DNA of 64,000 nucleotides from Lunularia cruciata (GCA_948567375.1 OX419761.1:9240501-9304500); one strand, 5' to 3'. Positions 23,046 through 34,390 are shown, counted from the stretch's first letter. The notes: a model not told the origin generated them from the letters alone. A program made the numbers and translations.

Positions 23046-23497
23046 TGTAATCAAATTGTTTATAATTCTCAACTCAACTCAACTTAGATCAGTACTTGAT
23101 CTATCACTCTATAAATTGCCAACAATTGGGCACTGATTATAGTCAAGCCACACCCACTCTAGGTAAGAGAATCCAGGTGACGCTTACTGGCCTCTATCCA
23201 CCATAGATAGGAACTTGAAGGCTCAACATCAAAGAAGTGAGCTCTCTAGAGTTGCACTTTGAAAGCATACCCCTGGACTCGAGCTAGGTCTGGAACCCTA
23301 ATGGTCCCGTTGACGGCACACTTGATGGTGCAAACGGTGCAAAGTGATAGTGGGCCTCACCATGAAGTCAAGACCACAAACACAAAATCTGACCATCGGA
23401 AAGTAGTCTATAAGTAATTGCTGAAATACCTCTGACTATTATCACTGCAACTCCAATGTCCGAGCAATCTAGATGCGACACTACAAATGGCTTGACA
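23046..23497 (-). repeat. A1 5' LTR (452 bp)
   Basis: On the element strand it begins TGTCAAGCC and ends TGATTACA. It matches A2's LTR at 25161-25611 base for base over most of its length, in opposite orientation. Confidence 0.85.
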
Positions 23498-23886
23498 AGT
23501 TTCTTTCTAAAGTTTGGCAGCCTTGCTTAAGACTTTGTTTACCTTGTTGGCCATTTTAGAGTCCTTACACCTCTCCTCCAACTCTGACCTATACTTTTTA
23601 ACATATGCTTCCAAGCTCAAACAATCAATGGTAAGTCTTGTCAACTTACCTTGAGCTTGTTTAAAGTTGGTATGAGTATTGACCAACTTTGGTTTTTGTG
23701 CTAGTTGCTCTTGCCCATACATGTTCTTCCATTCTTTAACTATCAAATGCAACTCTACATACTCAATTGAGATGTAGTATTATGTTCTTCAACAATCTGA
23801 TGCAATTCTACATACTGAAATTGAGATGTCTTCTTCTATTCTTCAACCATCCGATGGAACTTTTACATTTTCAAATTGAGTCTTTG
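23498..23886 (-). pseudogene. H fragment: degenerate coiled-coil coding sequence
   Basis: An open minus frame (23507-23752) encodes a Lys/Glu-rich, heptad-like peptide (LTRLTIDCLSLEAYVKKY and neighbours). It is the host sequence into which D and A1 inserted. Related-looking scraps lie at 49033-49826 and 53597-54249. It could be an old retroelement gag or a host pseudogene; I do not recognise a family. Confidence 0.35.
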
Positions 23887-24620
23887 TGTAATACCAAGAG
23901 CTAACCATATGATCTAGATGTGAAATTTGGTTTGGTAACATCTAGAATGATGTTAAACATGATGGTCAAAATATATCAGATAGAAGTATCACCAAAAGAG
24001 TACTTCTACTAATAGGGCAAAAACCAAAATAGACTTGAAAACCTTAGAATCAATAGCTAGACATATGATTTAAAGGTGAGAATTGGTTTGGTAACATCGG
24101 GAGGGACGTTACATATGATAGACTAAACAGATCAGAAAGAGGTATCACCAAGAGGGGACTTCTACTAATAGAGTAGGAACCAAAATATGCCTGAAATCTT
24201 TGAAGGCAATTTCAGAGGCCTAAACAGATGAATTAGACCTAAAAAATATACAACCCCCCCAATAGATGACAAGTTGGCCTTCCCTCCCCCTTGGTTTGTC
24301 TCGTCAATAACTTTCCAATGGTACCTTACCCACATGATTCTACAATTCCTACAAGAAGATTTCCTAAAAGATTCCCTCCGGTCAAAGCTTGTTTGACCAA
24401 ACCAGATAGGACCTAGACCTACATGTCACCCATCCAAGTAAGTAATCCAAGGGTGGAGCTTGCTGACATGTCACCTATCTGTGTGCTTAATCCTATGGTG
24501 GAGCTTCCTTGGAGGAGATCCTTTTTGTCTATATAATAAAGAGAAGCTCTTCTTTGGGGCATTGAATGTTTGAGTGTGAAATCTATATTTTCTCTTTTCT
24601 CTAGTCCTCAAAGTATTACA
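23887..24620 (+). repeat. D 5' LTR
   Basis: It starts TGTAATACC and ends AGTATTACA and matches 48296-49032. A TATA box, CTATATAATAAA, is at 24529-24540. Confidence 0.92.
24529..24540 (+). promoter_or_regulatory. TATA box of the D LTR
   Basis: CTATATAATAAA is conserved in the 3' LTR at 48940-48950. The position, about 90 bases before the LTR end, suits the U3/R boundary. Confidence 0.65.
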
Positions 24621-24622
24621 AA

Positions 24623-24633
24623 TGTATCAGAGT
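24623..24633 (+). other. Primer-binding site of D (tRNA-iMet-like)
   Basis: TGTATCAGAGT follows the LTR after two bases and differs by one missing G and one substitution from the usual initiator-Met primer site TGGTATCAGAGC. Confidence 0.65.
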
Positions 24634-25160
24634 GAGTGTTTTAGTCCAAGAGAGTGGATCAACCCTCTTGGAAGAGCACAAACTATTGAAATTGAGTAAT
24701 TTGAGGTGAACATAGAGTAATTGCTAGACTTAGGTAAAACTTTAGAGAGCGGATGGGATGGATGCACCATGAGGACAATTTCTTGCACCTAGCTTTCCAT
24801 GCTCAAATCCATCCCACATCAAGCTTATGTATATTCAACATGAGAAAATGAGGGTATCGCTAGTTTATCACTTTGGTGTAGAATTCATGGACAAGGTGAT
24901 GAATTTACCAAACCTAGTGATTCTACTTGTGGTGATATATAACAGAGAGTGGGATTTGACAATCTACATTCTATTATGATGGTATACATGTGAATGCCCC
25001 AAATCCTCTCCCTTTCAACACTCAAGTAGAAATCTGTTATATAGTAAGACCGAAAGTGATGTTTAGAGATTTTGAAGTGGTTAGGAATTTTGGTGAGGAG
25101 TATTATTAATGAGTGATAGCTTCTGAGGTCCCAATAGTAGTTCCAATAGTTTGTGCACCT
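24634..25160 (+). other. D leader sequence
   Basis: AT-rich, with no open frame of note. Whether it includes the start of D's lost gag is not clear. Confidence 0.5.
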
Positions 25161-25611
25161 TGTCACGCCATTTGTAGTGTCGCATTTAGATTGCTTAAAC
25201 ACTAGAGTTGCAATGATAGTAGTTAGAGTTATTTCAACTGTTTCTCAGAGCCTATTTTCTGACGGTCAGATTTTGTGTTTGGGGTACTGACTTCACGGTG
25301 GGGCCCACCGTCACTTTGCACCATTTGCACCGTCAAGTGTGCAATCAGCAGGACCATTAGGGTTCAGACCTAGCTCGAGTCCAGGGGTTATACTTTGAAA
25401 GTGCAGCTCCAGAGAGCTCACTTCTTTGATGTTGAGCCTTTGAGTTCTTGGCTATGGTGGACAAAGGCCGACGAGCGTCACTTGGATTCTCTATGCTTGA
25501 GTGGATGTGGCTTGACTGTAATCAGTGCCTAGTTGTTGGCAGTTTATAGAGTGACAATCAAGTACGGATTTGAGTTGAGTTGAGTTGAGAGTGGTAAACA
25601 ATTTGATTACA
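25161..25611 (+). repeat. A2 5' LTR
   Basis: It begins TGTCACGCC and ends TGATTACA, and is a close match to 23046-23497 in reverse. It contains a short GAGTT repeat near 25570-25590. Confidence 0.85.
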
Positions 25612-25735
25612 TCAGAGAAGTGAAGTCAGGGGGAAATCGGGTACAAGAACTTTGAGTGTTGGTGGTATCTCCAAGCTCGGTGATTGTTGGTAGCTCAATT
25701 CAAGTTCAACTTTTCCCTAGTGTGCAAAAGCTCAT

Positions 25736-25757
25736 TTGATTGATTGATTGATTGATG
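25736..25757 (+). repeat. TTGA tetranucleotide microsatellite
   Basis: Five tandem units of GATT lie in the A2 leader; the corresponding A1 leader lacks the expansion. Confidence 0.9.
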
Positions 25758-27049
25758 CAGATTTGGCAGTAAGGAAAACGGTGTGCGGAAGCGTTGGCCA
25801 ATTTTTGAGCAAAGAAGGAGCAAATTTTGATCAATGGTTGTGATTTTGAGCTCAAGAGGTGAAGGCATGACCAATTTGTTGTGAGTTGGGCTCAAAAAGT
25901 CAAATTGAAGGTGGAGTTGGGAAGCTATTCTCATGACTTTGTGACTTGTAGAAACCCGTGTTGTCAATTTGGCTTGAGTGGAAAGTTAGCGGGGGATTTG
26001 GTGAACAACCAACTTTAGGGTTTACGTCAGATTTTGGCTGGATTTTACGTTAGATTTTGGCTAGATTTGGAGGAGTTTTGCTGTTTGGCCAGATTTGGAG
26101 GACTTTTCTAGTTTTGAGACCTCTTGCCAATTTTAGAGGAGGTTCCAAGTGACAAGAAGAAAGGCCTCATTTGGCTGAATTTTGGTGTTTAGAGGCTTCA
26201 AGGCATAGGGCTGTGGGCTATGAGAGGCTACGAAGGCCTAGAAGGGCCAACATGTTGGCGTGAGGCTAGCTAGTTTAGAGTAGATCTTGGTCATTGGTTG
26301 GCAAAATCTACCTTTCATGCTAGATTGTGCACAATAAGGTTTGACCCCTAGATCTCTTGCTCCTAGATTGGTGCCCTAGCCAACTTGTCCACCCTCACTT
26401 GTTGTCCTAGTGACTGTGCTACTATTATCTATACACATGTAGCTTTGGCTAGGAGAGGAAGTTTGATCCCATTCTTGGTGATCCTGGTAGCTTAGGACTT
26501 AGATACAAACTTCTTTTATGTCAAATGCCAAATGGTGGCAAAGTCAATCTCGTGTTGTTTTATGAGATGTAGGGATTTCTTGTGATTGGACCCCTTCTAT
26601 TCTTTGCTTCCTGTTTGTGCACCACATTTGTGTGAGGTGCCTTGAATTTTGAGCATTGGTGCTCTGGTGTGCTCTCGGTAGTGAGGTTGGAGTGATGACT
26701 AGTCAGACTACCTTTGTATCTCTCCGGTGAGGCAGGAAGTGATGACCTGCAGACCGTGAGAGTGTGTGTTATGATGGCAAGTTACAGGTTGCACTTTCCC
26801 CTAGTGGAGTTATCTTGGTTAGAGTTACATTAGTGTGTGGTGCTTAGTTGGTATTGGCACGTGGTGGTGTTGGCACTTGGTGGGGTACTTGTGGTTACAA
26901 CTTGCGGTTGCAGTTGGTGGTTCTGGTTGCAGTTGTGGTTACTTTGTCACGACGAAGTTCTTTGGGGATTCTAGAGGAGATAGCCCTATAGTACATAGTG
27001 GGTTTACTCAGAGTGGCACTTGGTACTAGCTTGTATCTTAGGTCTCAGT

Positions 27050-28240
27050 GAGGGAGGAGATTGATTCTAAGTTGGAGTTTGACACAGGAGCTGATTCAAT
27101 TCAAAGTGCACTTGGTGTGTCCGCACCGTTGTTGTGGGACATGGATGAGATTTATATGGCTTCCAAAGGCCCTAGACATTACTCTAGTATGGTGGGTACC
27201 ATTGAGTTGGATGACTTCATCCAAGAGTTTGATAGTTGGTCTGATATGCAGTAGATGCGGAACCCGACTTTGTTCACACCTTTCATGGTATGGAAGGGGT
27301 TGTTTCAACATCTGGAGGGTCCACCAATGGACAAAAACCATGAGTTTAGGAGAGCTCATTTGGAGGAGATCTAGTTATGGGGACAATATTGGTCTCTGAG
27401 CTATATCTTTATCACTTCAGGTTTGGTGGCCAGGAGTAGATTGGTTGTACCTATGAGTTCTAGCTCAAGTAGTGTTAGTAGAGCTAGTGGAGGTGCACTA
27501 GCTGGAGATAGTGCTACTACAAGTGGAGGTACCACTGTAGGAAGTGGTGTGGTACTGGAGTTTAACCTAATGGTGGAGTTCTTCCTGTGTTTGAGGCAGA
27601 ACTACTAGGGAGTGCGGAATGATAAGCTGAGTGGCTTGTAGGAGTTCCAGCAAAAGGCTAGAGAGAGCCTATGTGAGACATACACTCACATGAGGCGGTT
27701 GATCAGTTTCACTTAGGGAGTTAATGAGGCCCAAGCAGTCCAGTTTTGGTATAGGATACTGGACAAGGAGTTGCAACATAGAGTTTGTGATGCTACATTG
27801 TTGTAGGCTACTTTGTCCACTTTGGCAGTGGTCTTTGGTTTGGCTGAGCGTATTGAGCTCAACATGGTGGAAGAGAGAGTGGATACATCTGGATTTGGTA
27901 GGGAGATCTTGTCCACGATTGTGACTTCTTCTAGAGTGCAATAGAGTGCACCATGCCCAGTTGGTTTTGAGGACAGGATGGATAGCCCAGATCCTATGGA
28001 GCAAGTGGAGGGCCTAGTGGAGTTAGACTCTTACCTTCATTTTTGGGTCAGTAGTAGTCAGTGAGTAGTCGTGTTGCTTGTTGGACTTGTGGTGGACCTC
28101 ACCATTAGAGAGAGTTCTCAAAGCAGTGGACCTGATACCTCGGGTGCATCACAACCAACACAGAAACAATGTGAGCATTGCCACAGATTTGGTCACACTA
28201 GTGATCGGTGTTTTGACCTACACCCAAAGTGACGGAGTGG
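27050..28240 (+). pseudogene. A2 gag with intact CCHC knuckle
   Basis: The capsid-like region starts near 27061 (SKLEFDTGADS and then a stretch ending in ELDDFIQEFDSW). A Ser/Gly-rich linker lies near 27450-27550. The zinc knuckle at about 28168-28215 reads CEHCHRFGHTSDRC with all four ligands. Several stops and shifts break the frame, so it is not functional. Confidence 0.75.
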
Positions 28241-28619
28241 TAGGGTTGCTATGGCAGGTAGTAGAGGAGCTCTTGGAGGACGAGGTGATAGAGGTGGTGG
28301 TAGAGGATCTACACCTAGTAGGGGTGCAGTACCTGCTCTTACTTCTGATACAGCTATGGCTACTCGGATTGAGTAGTTGGAGCAGAGATTGGCTAGTATG
28401 GCTATTGCTCAGAGGAGATCAGATTTGGGTGCTGAGGCTTCCACCTCATATGCTAGTGATAGAGATGCTTTGGACTTCATGTGCAGAGCAACACAGGTGG
28501 ATGCATCTGCAGCAGTGACTAGGAGTGCAATACATGCTCTAGGGCCTAGAGGAGCATCAGTGGAGTTGGATCCACAAAGAGGAGAGGTTGGGAGATAGGT
28601 CCGACTTCCCCAATCTTTC

Positions 28620-29240
28620 ATGCTATTTGAGGCATTGCAGATGACATCCATGCTTCCTAGACGTCCCAGTGCAAGTGTGGTAGGTGGTGAGAGAGTGCAT
28701 GATGGACTACTTGCTAGTCAGCCACCTACTACTACACAGACTAAGTCTAGCACGATGTTGGGGGCGGCTCAGCTGATTATGCAGCATCCTTTGTTTTTGG
28801 CCAGTGATATGTTTACATTGGGAGCTGACCCAACCCTAGTATTTCAGTTGGCTGCCACGATGTATGAGAGTAGGGATGGTGCAGTTCCTACTACTAGAGC
28901 AGAGGTGGTTGGTAGTGGAGCTGACTTGGTTGAGGAGTATGGGATCCGTTCAGCAACCAGTGGTTTGTGGCAAGTAGTAGTGACTAGACTGGAGGAGTTG
29001 CCAACTAGACTGACCTTTGAGAGAGCACAATTTACACATGGTGTTGTCCTATTGGATAACCAAAGGGGGATTTTCTGTTTGGTGCAACCTTCAGAGAAGG
29101 TCTATACACCATAGAGAGCCTTGTTAGACTTTGGTACGCAGCCCCTTATGTTGGGGAAGGCTGCAGTTGTTGGTCTGGAGTTATGGAAGACCAATGTGGA
29201 GAGGTGTCCATTTCAGATCCAAACATCTCTAGATGGTGGT
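28620..29240 (+). pseudogene. A2 protease
   Basis: The frame 28620-29114 (164 codons) corresponds to A1's 19509-20075. After one stop codon at 29112 the active-site stretch reads LLDFGTQPLML (about 29118-29150). It has the same D-F-G as both A1 copies. Confidence 0.75.
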
Positions 29241-29799
29241 TCGACACAATACATCACACATGGGAAGCTTGTTGTCCAAGTTCAGCCTGGTCATCTGACT
29301 GATAGCTTGGTGGTGAGAGCTCAGGCTATTGCGACAATAGTTGAGTCACATGATGTGCTAGTTGGGGGAGTAGTGTTATATCCTACGGGTTTCAACATTA
29401 ACTATTGGGAGGAGACAACCTCCTATGGACCTAGTTGGCAGTCTGGTGAGGGACGGGTATGTCGCCTACCAAAATGCTTCAATAGTGGTAGTCTTGGCTC
29501 ACTATGGTTCGAGACCATGGCAACATCAGTTTTAGCTTTTAGTGGTGCAATTACTTGGCCTAGTGACTTGTTGGAGGGGAACGCCCATGCAAAGGATACT
29601 CCAGTACCAGAAGAGATCACTCAAGTTTGGAGTACGAGTAGGATTGTTCAATCCACCTTGGATGTTCCATTGTGGTAGCATGCAAATCAGTTGGTGCAAC
29701 AGGCTTGGAGTGGAGCCTTCGTACCATTAGGAGATGAGTGTGAGGATGAGCCGCCAGAGTCACTTACTTTGACACCTCTAGATACCACACTCATTGCTT
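29241..29799 (+). pseudogene. A2 protease-DNMT linker
   Basis: The frame 29121-29678 continues from protease through HGKLVVQVQPGH and WPSDLLEGNAHAKDT to a stop at 29677, and the sequence then continues to DNMT motif I. It is collinear with A1 at 14040-14600. I do not recognise a domain here; it may be the N-terminal part of the methyltransferase module. Confidence 0.6.
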
Positions 29800-30738
29800 G
29801 GTAGTATTGAGTAGAGGGGATATGCCTATTGGAGTTGTCTGGTGGGATCAGCACCGGACTAGTTCCGGTATTACAGGCGAGTATACGAGTATAGAGGTAC
29901 TTGTATGTACAAAGAGATGAGACTGCTAGGCGAGTCTCTCTATATCATATGGCACACTTGGCCTATCTTTATCCAAAGTTATTACCAATGTCAGCAGTCA
30001 AAGGTTACCAAAAGACCCTACCCGTAGACATTTCCTTACAGGGGCGCATGATCTGGAGAGACATGGGCCTATTCACTTGGTGATTTCTCAATGGCCATGT
30101 CCGGGACATACACGTGTTGGTAGAGGTTTGGGTCTTCAGGTTCCTCATTCTGGTGTGTTTTGGGAGATGTTACGGATACTACAACATGTCCAGGTTCATC
30201 AGTCCGTTTCTGCAGCTTACCTTTTGGAGAACGTTCCTTTGATGGGTGATTCTTGCACCAGAGTGGTGACAAGTACACATCAGATCCATTCTTGGATGGG
30301 ACCTGCTGTATTGTTAGATGCAGCCTAAGTGGGATCACGGGCTCATCGCCTTTGTCTTTGGTGGATGAACCTCTTCCCAGAGAGGTTCTACAACGTGCTT
30401 ATGATGGGATTCAATGACTTGACTACATCCTTGTTGATGATATCTTGGATGTTGGGCGTCAGTGTAAGACAGTGGTAGTGGCTGATAGGCCATCTTTGGC
30501 AGTGGTGAACCTAGTTGGACAGCCTAGAGCCGCATTTCCCACACTCATGAGTTTCTCGGGCCCTCATGCTTTTTGAGAGGGAGGACCTAGACTTGTTTCG
30601 GACTCACAATTATAGCAGTTGGTGGAGCCCAATGCTTATGAGAGAGAGCGGGCAATGGGTTTTTGTACCGGTATTACCGCTGTTCTAGCAGTGTAAGAGG
30701 CATCTAGGTTTCAGGTGTTAGGTCAGGCTATGATCTTA
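29800..30738 (+). pseudogene. DNA (cytosine-5) methyltransferase domain, A2
   Basis: Motif I reads ELSGGISTGL at 29832-29861. The motif II-like region is RYLYVQRDE. A one-base deletion near 30045 shifts the frame. Motif IV reads QWPCPG with the catalytic Cys at 30098-30100. Motif VI ENV is at 30227-30235. Motif VIII reads LLDAA, a stop, then VGSRAHR near 30313-30345. Motif IX reads NAYERERAMGF near 30631-30665 and motif X QVLGQAM near 30712-30732. Together with A1 this is the third copy. The PC dipeptide of motif IV is kept here, while A1 has AC; A1 keeps the Q that follows. Confidence 0.87.
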
Positions 30739-31880
30739 AACTTGTTTGTGAAGAAGAGGGATGATGCAATACGTATTTGCATTGACTATCAGGGTCTCAA
30801 TTAGCAAACAATGAAGAACAAATACCCCTTACCTTGCATGGATGATCTATTTGATCAACTCCATGGAGCAAGATACTTCACCAAATTGGACTTGCAGAGC
30901 GGTTACAATCAAATCCAAATTACAGAGGAAGATATGTACAAAATTGCCTTTTGAACCAAGTATGACCACTTTGAGTATCTTGTGATGCCTTTTGGCCTCA
31001 CCAATGCACCTACCACTTTCATGAGTCTAATGAATGGCATATTTTGTCCATGCTTGGATAAGTCTATTATTGTCTTCTTGGACAACATCTTAGTATATAG
31101 TAGTACAATGACGGAACATAAATAACATCTACAAGAGGTCCTCCAAATTCTAAGACAGAATCAATTGTATGCCAAAATCTCAACGTGCGAGTTTGGCAAG
31201 TTTGAAGTAGACTACTTGGGGCATAGAGTAACTTTAGAGGGCATTCAAGTATTGACGGATAAAATAGAGGTCATCAAAAAATGGAGTGCCCCAAAAGATC
31301 AGACTGAAGTCAAGAGCTTCTTGGGGTTGATAGGATTCTATCTTAGATTTATCAAGACTTCTCTAAGGTTACACAACCTTTACCAACACTACTTGGCAAG
31401 GGGAAGAAGTGAACATGGAGAATCACACAAGAGTTGGCCTTTCAAGAATTGAAAGCCGCCTTGCTACATGCACCAATCTTGAAGTGGTATGACCCAAAAT
31501 GTCCAATCAAGTTGGCTACAAATGCATCAGGCATAGCAATAGGAGCAGTCCTACAACAAGAGTAGCATGACGGATGACATCCAATTGCATATTTCTCTCA
31601 AAAGTTGTTACCGATAGAGCACAACTACCACACCATAGAATGAGAAGAGCTGGCCATCATTTTGGCAACCAAGCATTGGAAGCACTATCTGGGCAAGAAG
31701 CAGTTGTAGTAGAGACTGACCCCAAACCTCTAGTCTACCTCAATATGCAAAAGGATCTATCTTGTCGCCAGATTTGGTGGGCAGAGTGGCAACAATGCTT
31801 TAACATGACAATCACCTACATGGAAGGTAAGAAGCAACTTGAAGATGCATTCACCTGCATGCCAATGGCAAACAACTTGG
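30739..31880 (+). pseudogene. D RT and RNase H
   Basis: RT begins LFVKK at the A2 junction, then [18 protein letters not shown] and [12 protein letters not shown]. The catalytic site reads FLDN (about 31076-31087) where YxDD is expected, a GAC-to-AAC change. RNase H (from about 31440) starts with TNASG where TDASG is expected. Stops occur at several places. It is a chromovirus-type pol by sequence style. Confidence 0.85.
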
Positions 31881-32080
31881 TGGTAGAAGTTAAGATTAAC
31901 CCTAAATTTTGGCCAAAGATTTGGGCTGCTACAAAAATTGACCCACAGATTGTAGAAGCGCAATCATTTAAAGGCGTCACCAACATCCAAGAACTCACCT
32001 TTGGTGATGGTAGATTATGGATCCCAAATGTCCCAGAATTACACACCACTATTCTAGCAGAATGTCATGATTTGGCCATT
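31881..32080 (+). pseudogene. D integrase, N-terminal zinc-binding part
   Basis: The frame 31574-32194 continues from RNase H to the HHCC region (ILAECHDLAI) and is cut by B3 at 32081. It resumes at 42635-42639, which repeats the last five bases (CCATT). Confidence 0.8.
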
Positions 32081-32464
32081 TGTGGTACCCACATTTTTTG
32101 TTTTTTTTTTCAAAATGGAGAAGAAGAAGTGTATAGAGAAGGCGGATTGTGCTTGTATGGCCAAAGAAGGCAAAGAAAAACATCTTTGGGATGAAACTTG
32201 AGGTAACGTGGCTTCGGGTCATAAGGCAAAGTACTTGGACTTGCCTTGTCAGCATACAACCCAAAGTAAGAAGTCTTCGAATCGGGGGAGCTCAACCTGA
32301 GGCAAAGACAGTGTAACAACCTTTCTTCGGGGCAAGAAATTCAAGAAGGGAATGTTCAAAACCGGCGGTCATACACGTGAAGTACAATTGACAGTGACAG
32401 GCACATGCAAGAGGTGTGATTTCTTGGTAGAAACTCGAATTGAAGAGAGACAAAGAAAGTGCGA

Positions 32465-32473
32465 CTCTATAAA
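32465..32473 (+). promoter_or_regulatory. Candidate TATA box upstream of the B3 ORF
   Basis: CTATAAAAA lies about 165 bases before the first ATG of the B ORF. The matching part of B2 does not keep it, so support is weak. Confidence 0.3.
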
Positions 32474-32632
32474 AATTGGGCTTACGACGAAGCAATGTTG
32501 AGCAATTTTCCTTCGCCGTTGAGGAGTCGTCCTGCAAGAGATTGTGGGAAGGGAAGTAGAGTTGAAGACGCGCTAGTGTGTAGAGGAGAATTCGATAGAG
32601 TTAAACCAAGAGATATTGAGGAAGCAGGAAAG

Positions 32633-34366
32633 ATGGGAGGAGGAAAGAAGAAATCCAAATTTGCAGTGAGAAATCATACGATTCGGAGGTTAGATGTGAT
32701 CACAAGAATCAAAGTCTTGAGCCAACTTCGGATCACCTTCTTGGCGTGGAACTAGAATGTAAGTTTTCCAGGTTTCATGACCAAGATAATTGAGAGTAAG
32801 TGTCTCGATGGCCCTGAGGAAGAGAGGAAGAGAGGAAATCCGGCTTGCTGGACAGAGTCGGATTGGAGATTGGTGCTCGGAAGAGAGGCAGGCACAAAGC
32901 AGGGTGCCACATTCTTGGGGAAAGGAGAGGTAGCCAAAGAAACCCAAGAAGTGAGGGATGCCTTCTCTTTGAAGAGAAAGAAGAATGGGTATAAGGTCAA
33001 CAGTTACAAAGATCCAGTAAAGAGAGGGATTGTGAGTGCTCTCATGGCAATCCTAAAGCCGGAGAGGATGACTTATGTGATGAAACACCAAGCAATGTTC
33101 TTCCATAAGATGTTTGCAGGAGAACCTATCAACTGGGCGAGGTGCTTCCAAGGGAGGATGAGACAGATGGTGTGGAATTTGCGGGATAAGTTGCCTCCAC
33201 ACTACCTTGTGCCGTTTGCATCACATTTCTACCTCGGGTTGAATTTGCTCAATTTGGCGGAGCGCAGCAGAATGGTGTCTCACTTTCATCCCGACTTGAG
33301 AAGAGGAGTCGACGTGGAGGAGCAACAATACATTCTTCAAATCCAAAGCACTGATGAGTACCACACGTAGACGGGCAAGAGTGCGGAGGTAAAAGTGAGT
33401 ACTCCAAAGTTGAAGAAGCGGAGTCGAAAAGGAGAAGGCAAAGACGTAGAGAAGACAAGATCTTGGAAGACCAAGAGAGGAAACCCAAGGAAAGGCATAT
33501 TGGTGATCACGTCATCAAAGGAAGACTCGGAAGGCAAAGCCAAGTGCAAGTCTGAAGACTCAAAACACAAGGAGGAACCAAAGCTCACACTACAAAGTGA
33601 GGATACAAGTAGCAATAGTGATGAAGGTAGGGAGATGACATCGATACCTATTGCCAAAGAAAAAGAAGTTCAGGTGGAGCTCAAGAAGAAAATAACATGA
33701 AGTTGGAGGACAAGGTACCCGAGCCGGAGGAGAAGATTACGATTCAGAGGGGAGTTTGGTTGAGACACAAGGCAAAGTGTGAAGCGGGTCCGAGCAAGGC
33801 AAGGGAGGAGGAGAATGCTAGCTCGAGGAATGAAGCGTCTATTCCGATACAACAACTACAAAGAAGAAGGCGAGTATTGGGTGAAGAAGAGGTAAAGAAG
33901 GAGATCATTCCACAGGTGGAAGTAGGTGCAAGTGATGGAGTGGAGTACCTGTGAGAAATTGTGTGCCCATTGTTAGTGAAGTTAGAGCACAAGAAGAAAG
34001 AGATGCAGTCGACATGTCCGAAGGTGAAGACTATGTTGCAGGTTTTGGCAAGACAGGAAGAAGAGAACTCGGAGTTGAAGAGGAGTGTAATCCAAGGCAA
34101 GATGGAAAGGGAAGTACTGCAAGGGGATGCAATAGGGCAGTGTCAAGTTATTGAGAACTTGTGAAGAAGCGAGGTATCAAGAGGAACTTGTGAAGAAGAA
34201 TGACATAGCAAGAGAGAGACAAGTAGCAGAGTACAAAATCTTGAAGAAGCAGTTTGCTGATTCAAGACTAGAAATTATCCATGCTATGGCAAGGGTAGCA
34301 GAGAAGGAACAAGAGCTTGATAGAGTATATAGAGAAGGAACAAGAATCTTCATTTTGTGTGTTTGA
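32633..34366 (+). pseudogene. Family B ORF in B3: globular domain, acidic linker, coiled coil
   Basis: The frame starts at the ATG at 32633 (MGGGKKKSKF). After about 40 codons it meets TAG at 32753, and the same frame then continues (32777-33370) through a globular domain with YVMKHQAMFFHKMF and RQMVWNLRDKLPPHY. A second stop (33368) precedes an acidic, Ser-rich linker (33395-33954) containing EAGPS, then coiled-coil segments (33961-34366) with frameshifts. The same product is encoded in B2 and, on the minus strand, B4; B6 shows the linker and coil. I do not recognise the family. It is neither gag-, RT- nor transposase-like by motif; a coiled-coil structural protein is the most I would infer. 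Confidence 0.6.
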
Positions 34367-34390
34367 TCTTAAGTGAAGTGCAATCGGAGC

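Larger units (their letters stand above)
8756..23497 (-). mobile_element. A1: Ty3/Gypsy element encoding DNMT and PHD domains
   Basis: The order on the minus strand is 5' LTR (23497-23046), leader, gag with a zinc knuckle, protease, DNA methyltransferase, reverse transcriptase, RNase H, integrase, PHD finger, 3' LTR (9307-8756). RT before integrase makes it Ty3/Gypsy. The copy is dead: many stops and shifts, an internal 2.94-kb tandem duplication (11817-14752 and 14753-19647), and a B insertion at 17314-19268. LTR starts read TGTCA and the outer end reads TGACA on the element strand. The left flank gives no convincing target duplication. The domain order is directly visible; membership of one element is supported by the same order in A2 and A3. 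Confidence 0.85.
25161..30738 (+). mobile_element. A2: family A element, 3' truncated inside D
   Basis: It has a 5' LTR (25161-25611), leader, gag, protease and DNMT in the plus direction, collinear with A1, and stops right after DNMT motif X. The next bases encode the start of D's RT. No A-type RT, integrase, PHD or 3' LTR follows. It most likely inserted into D and then a deletion removed its 3' half together with D's gag-protease. Confidence 0.82.

Noticed and set aside
27423-27608. Ser/Gly-rich frame as a separate gene
   Set aside because: It is the linker of A2 gag, collinear with A1.
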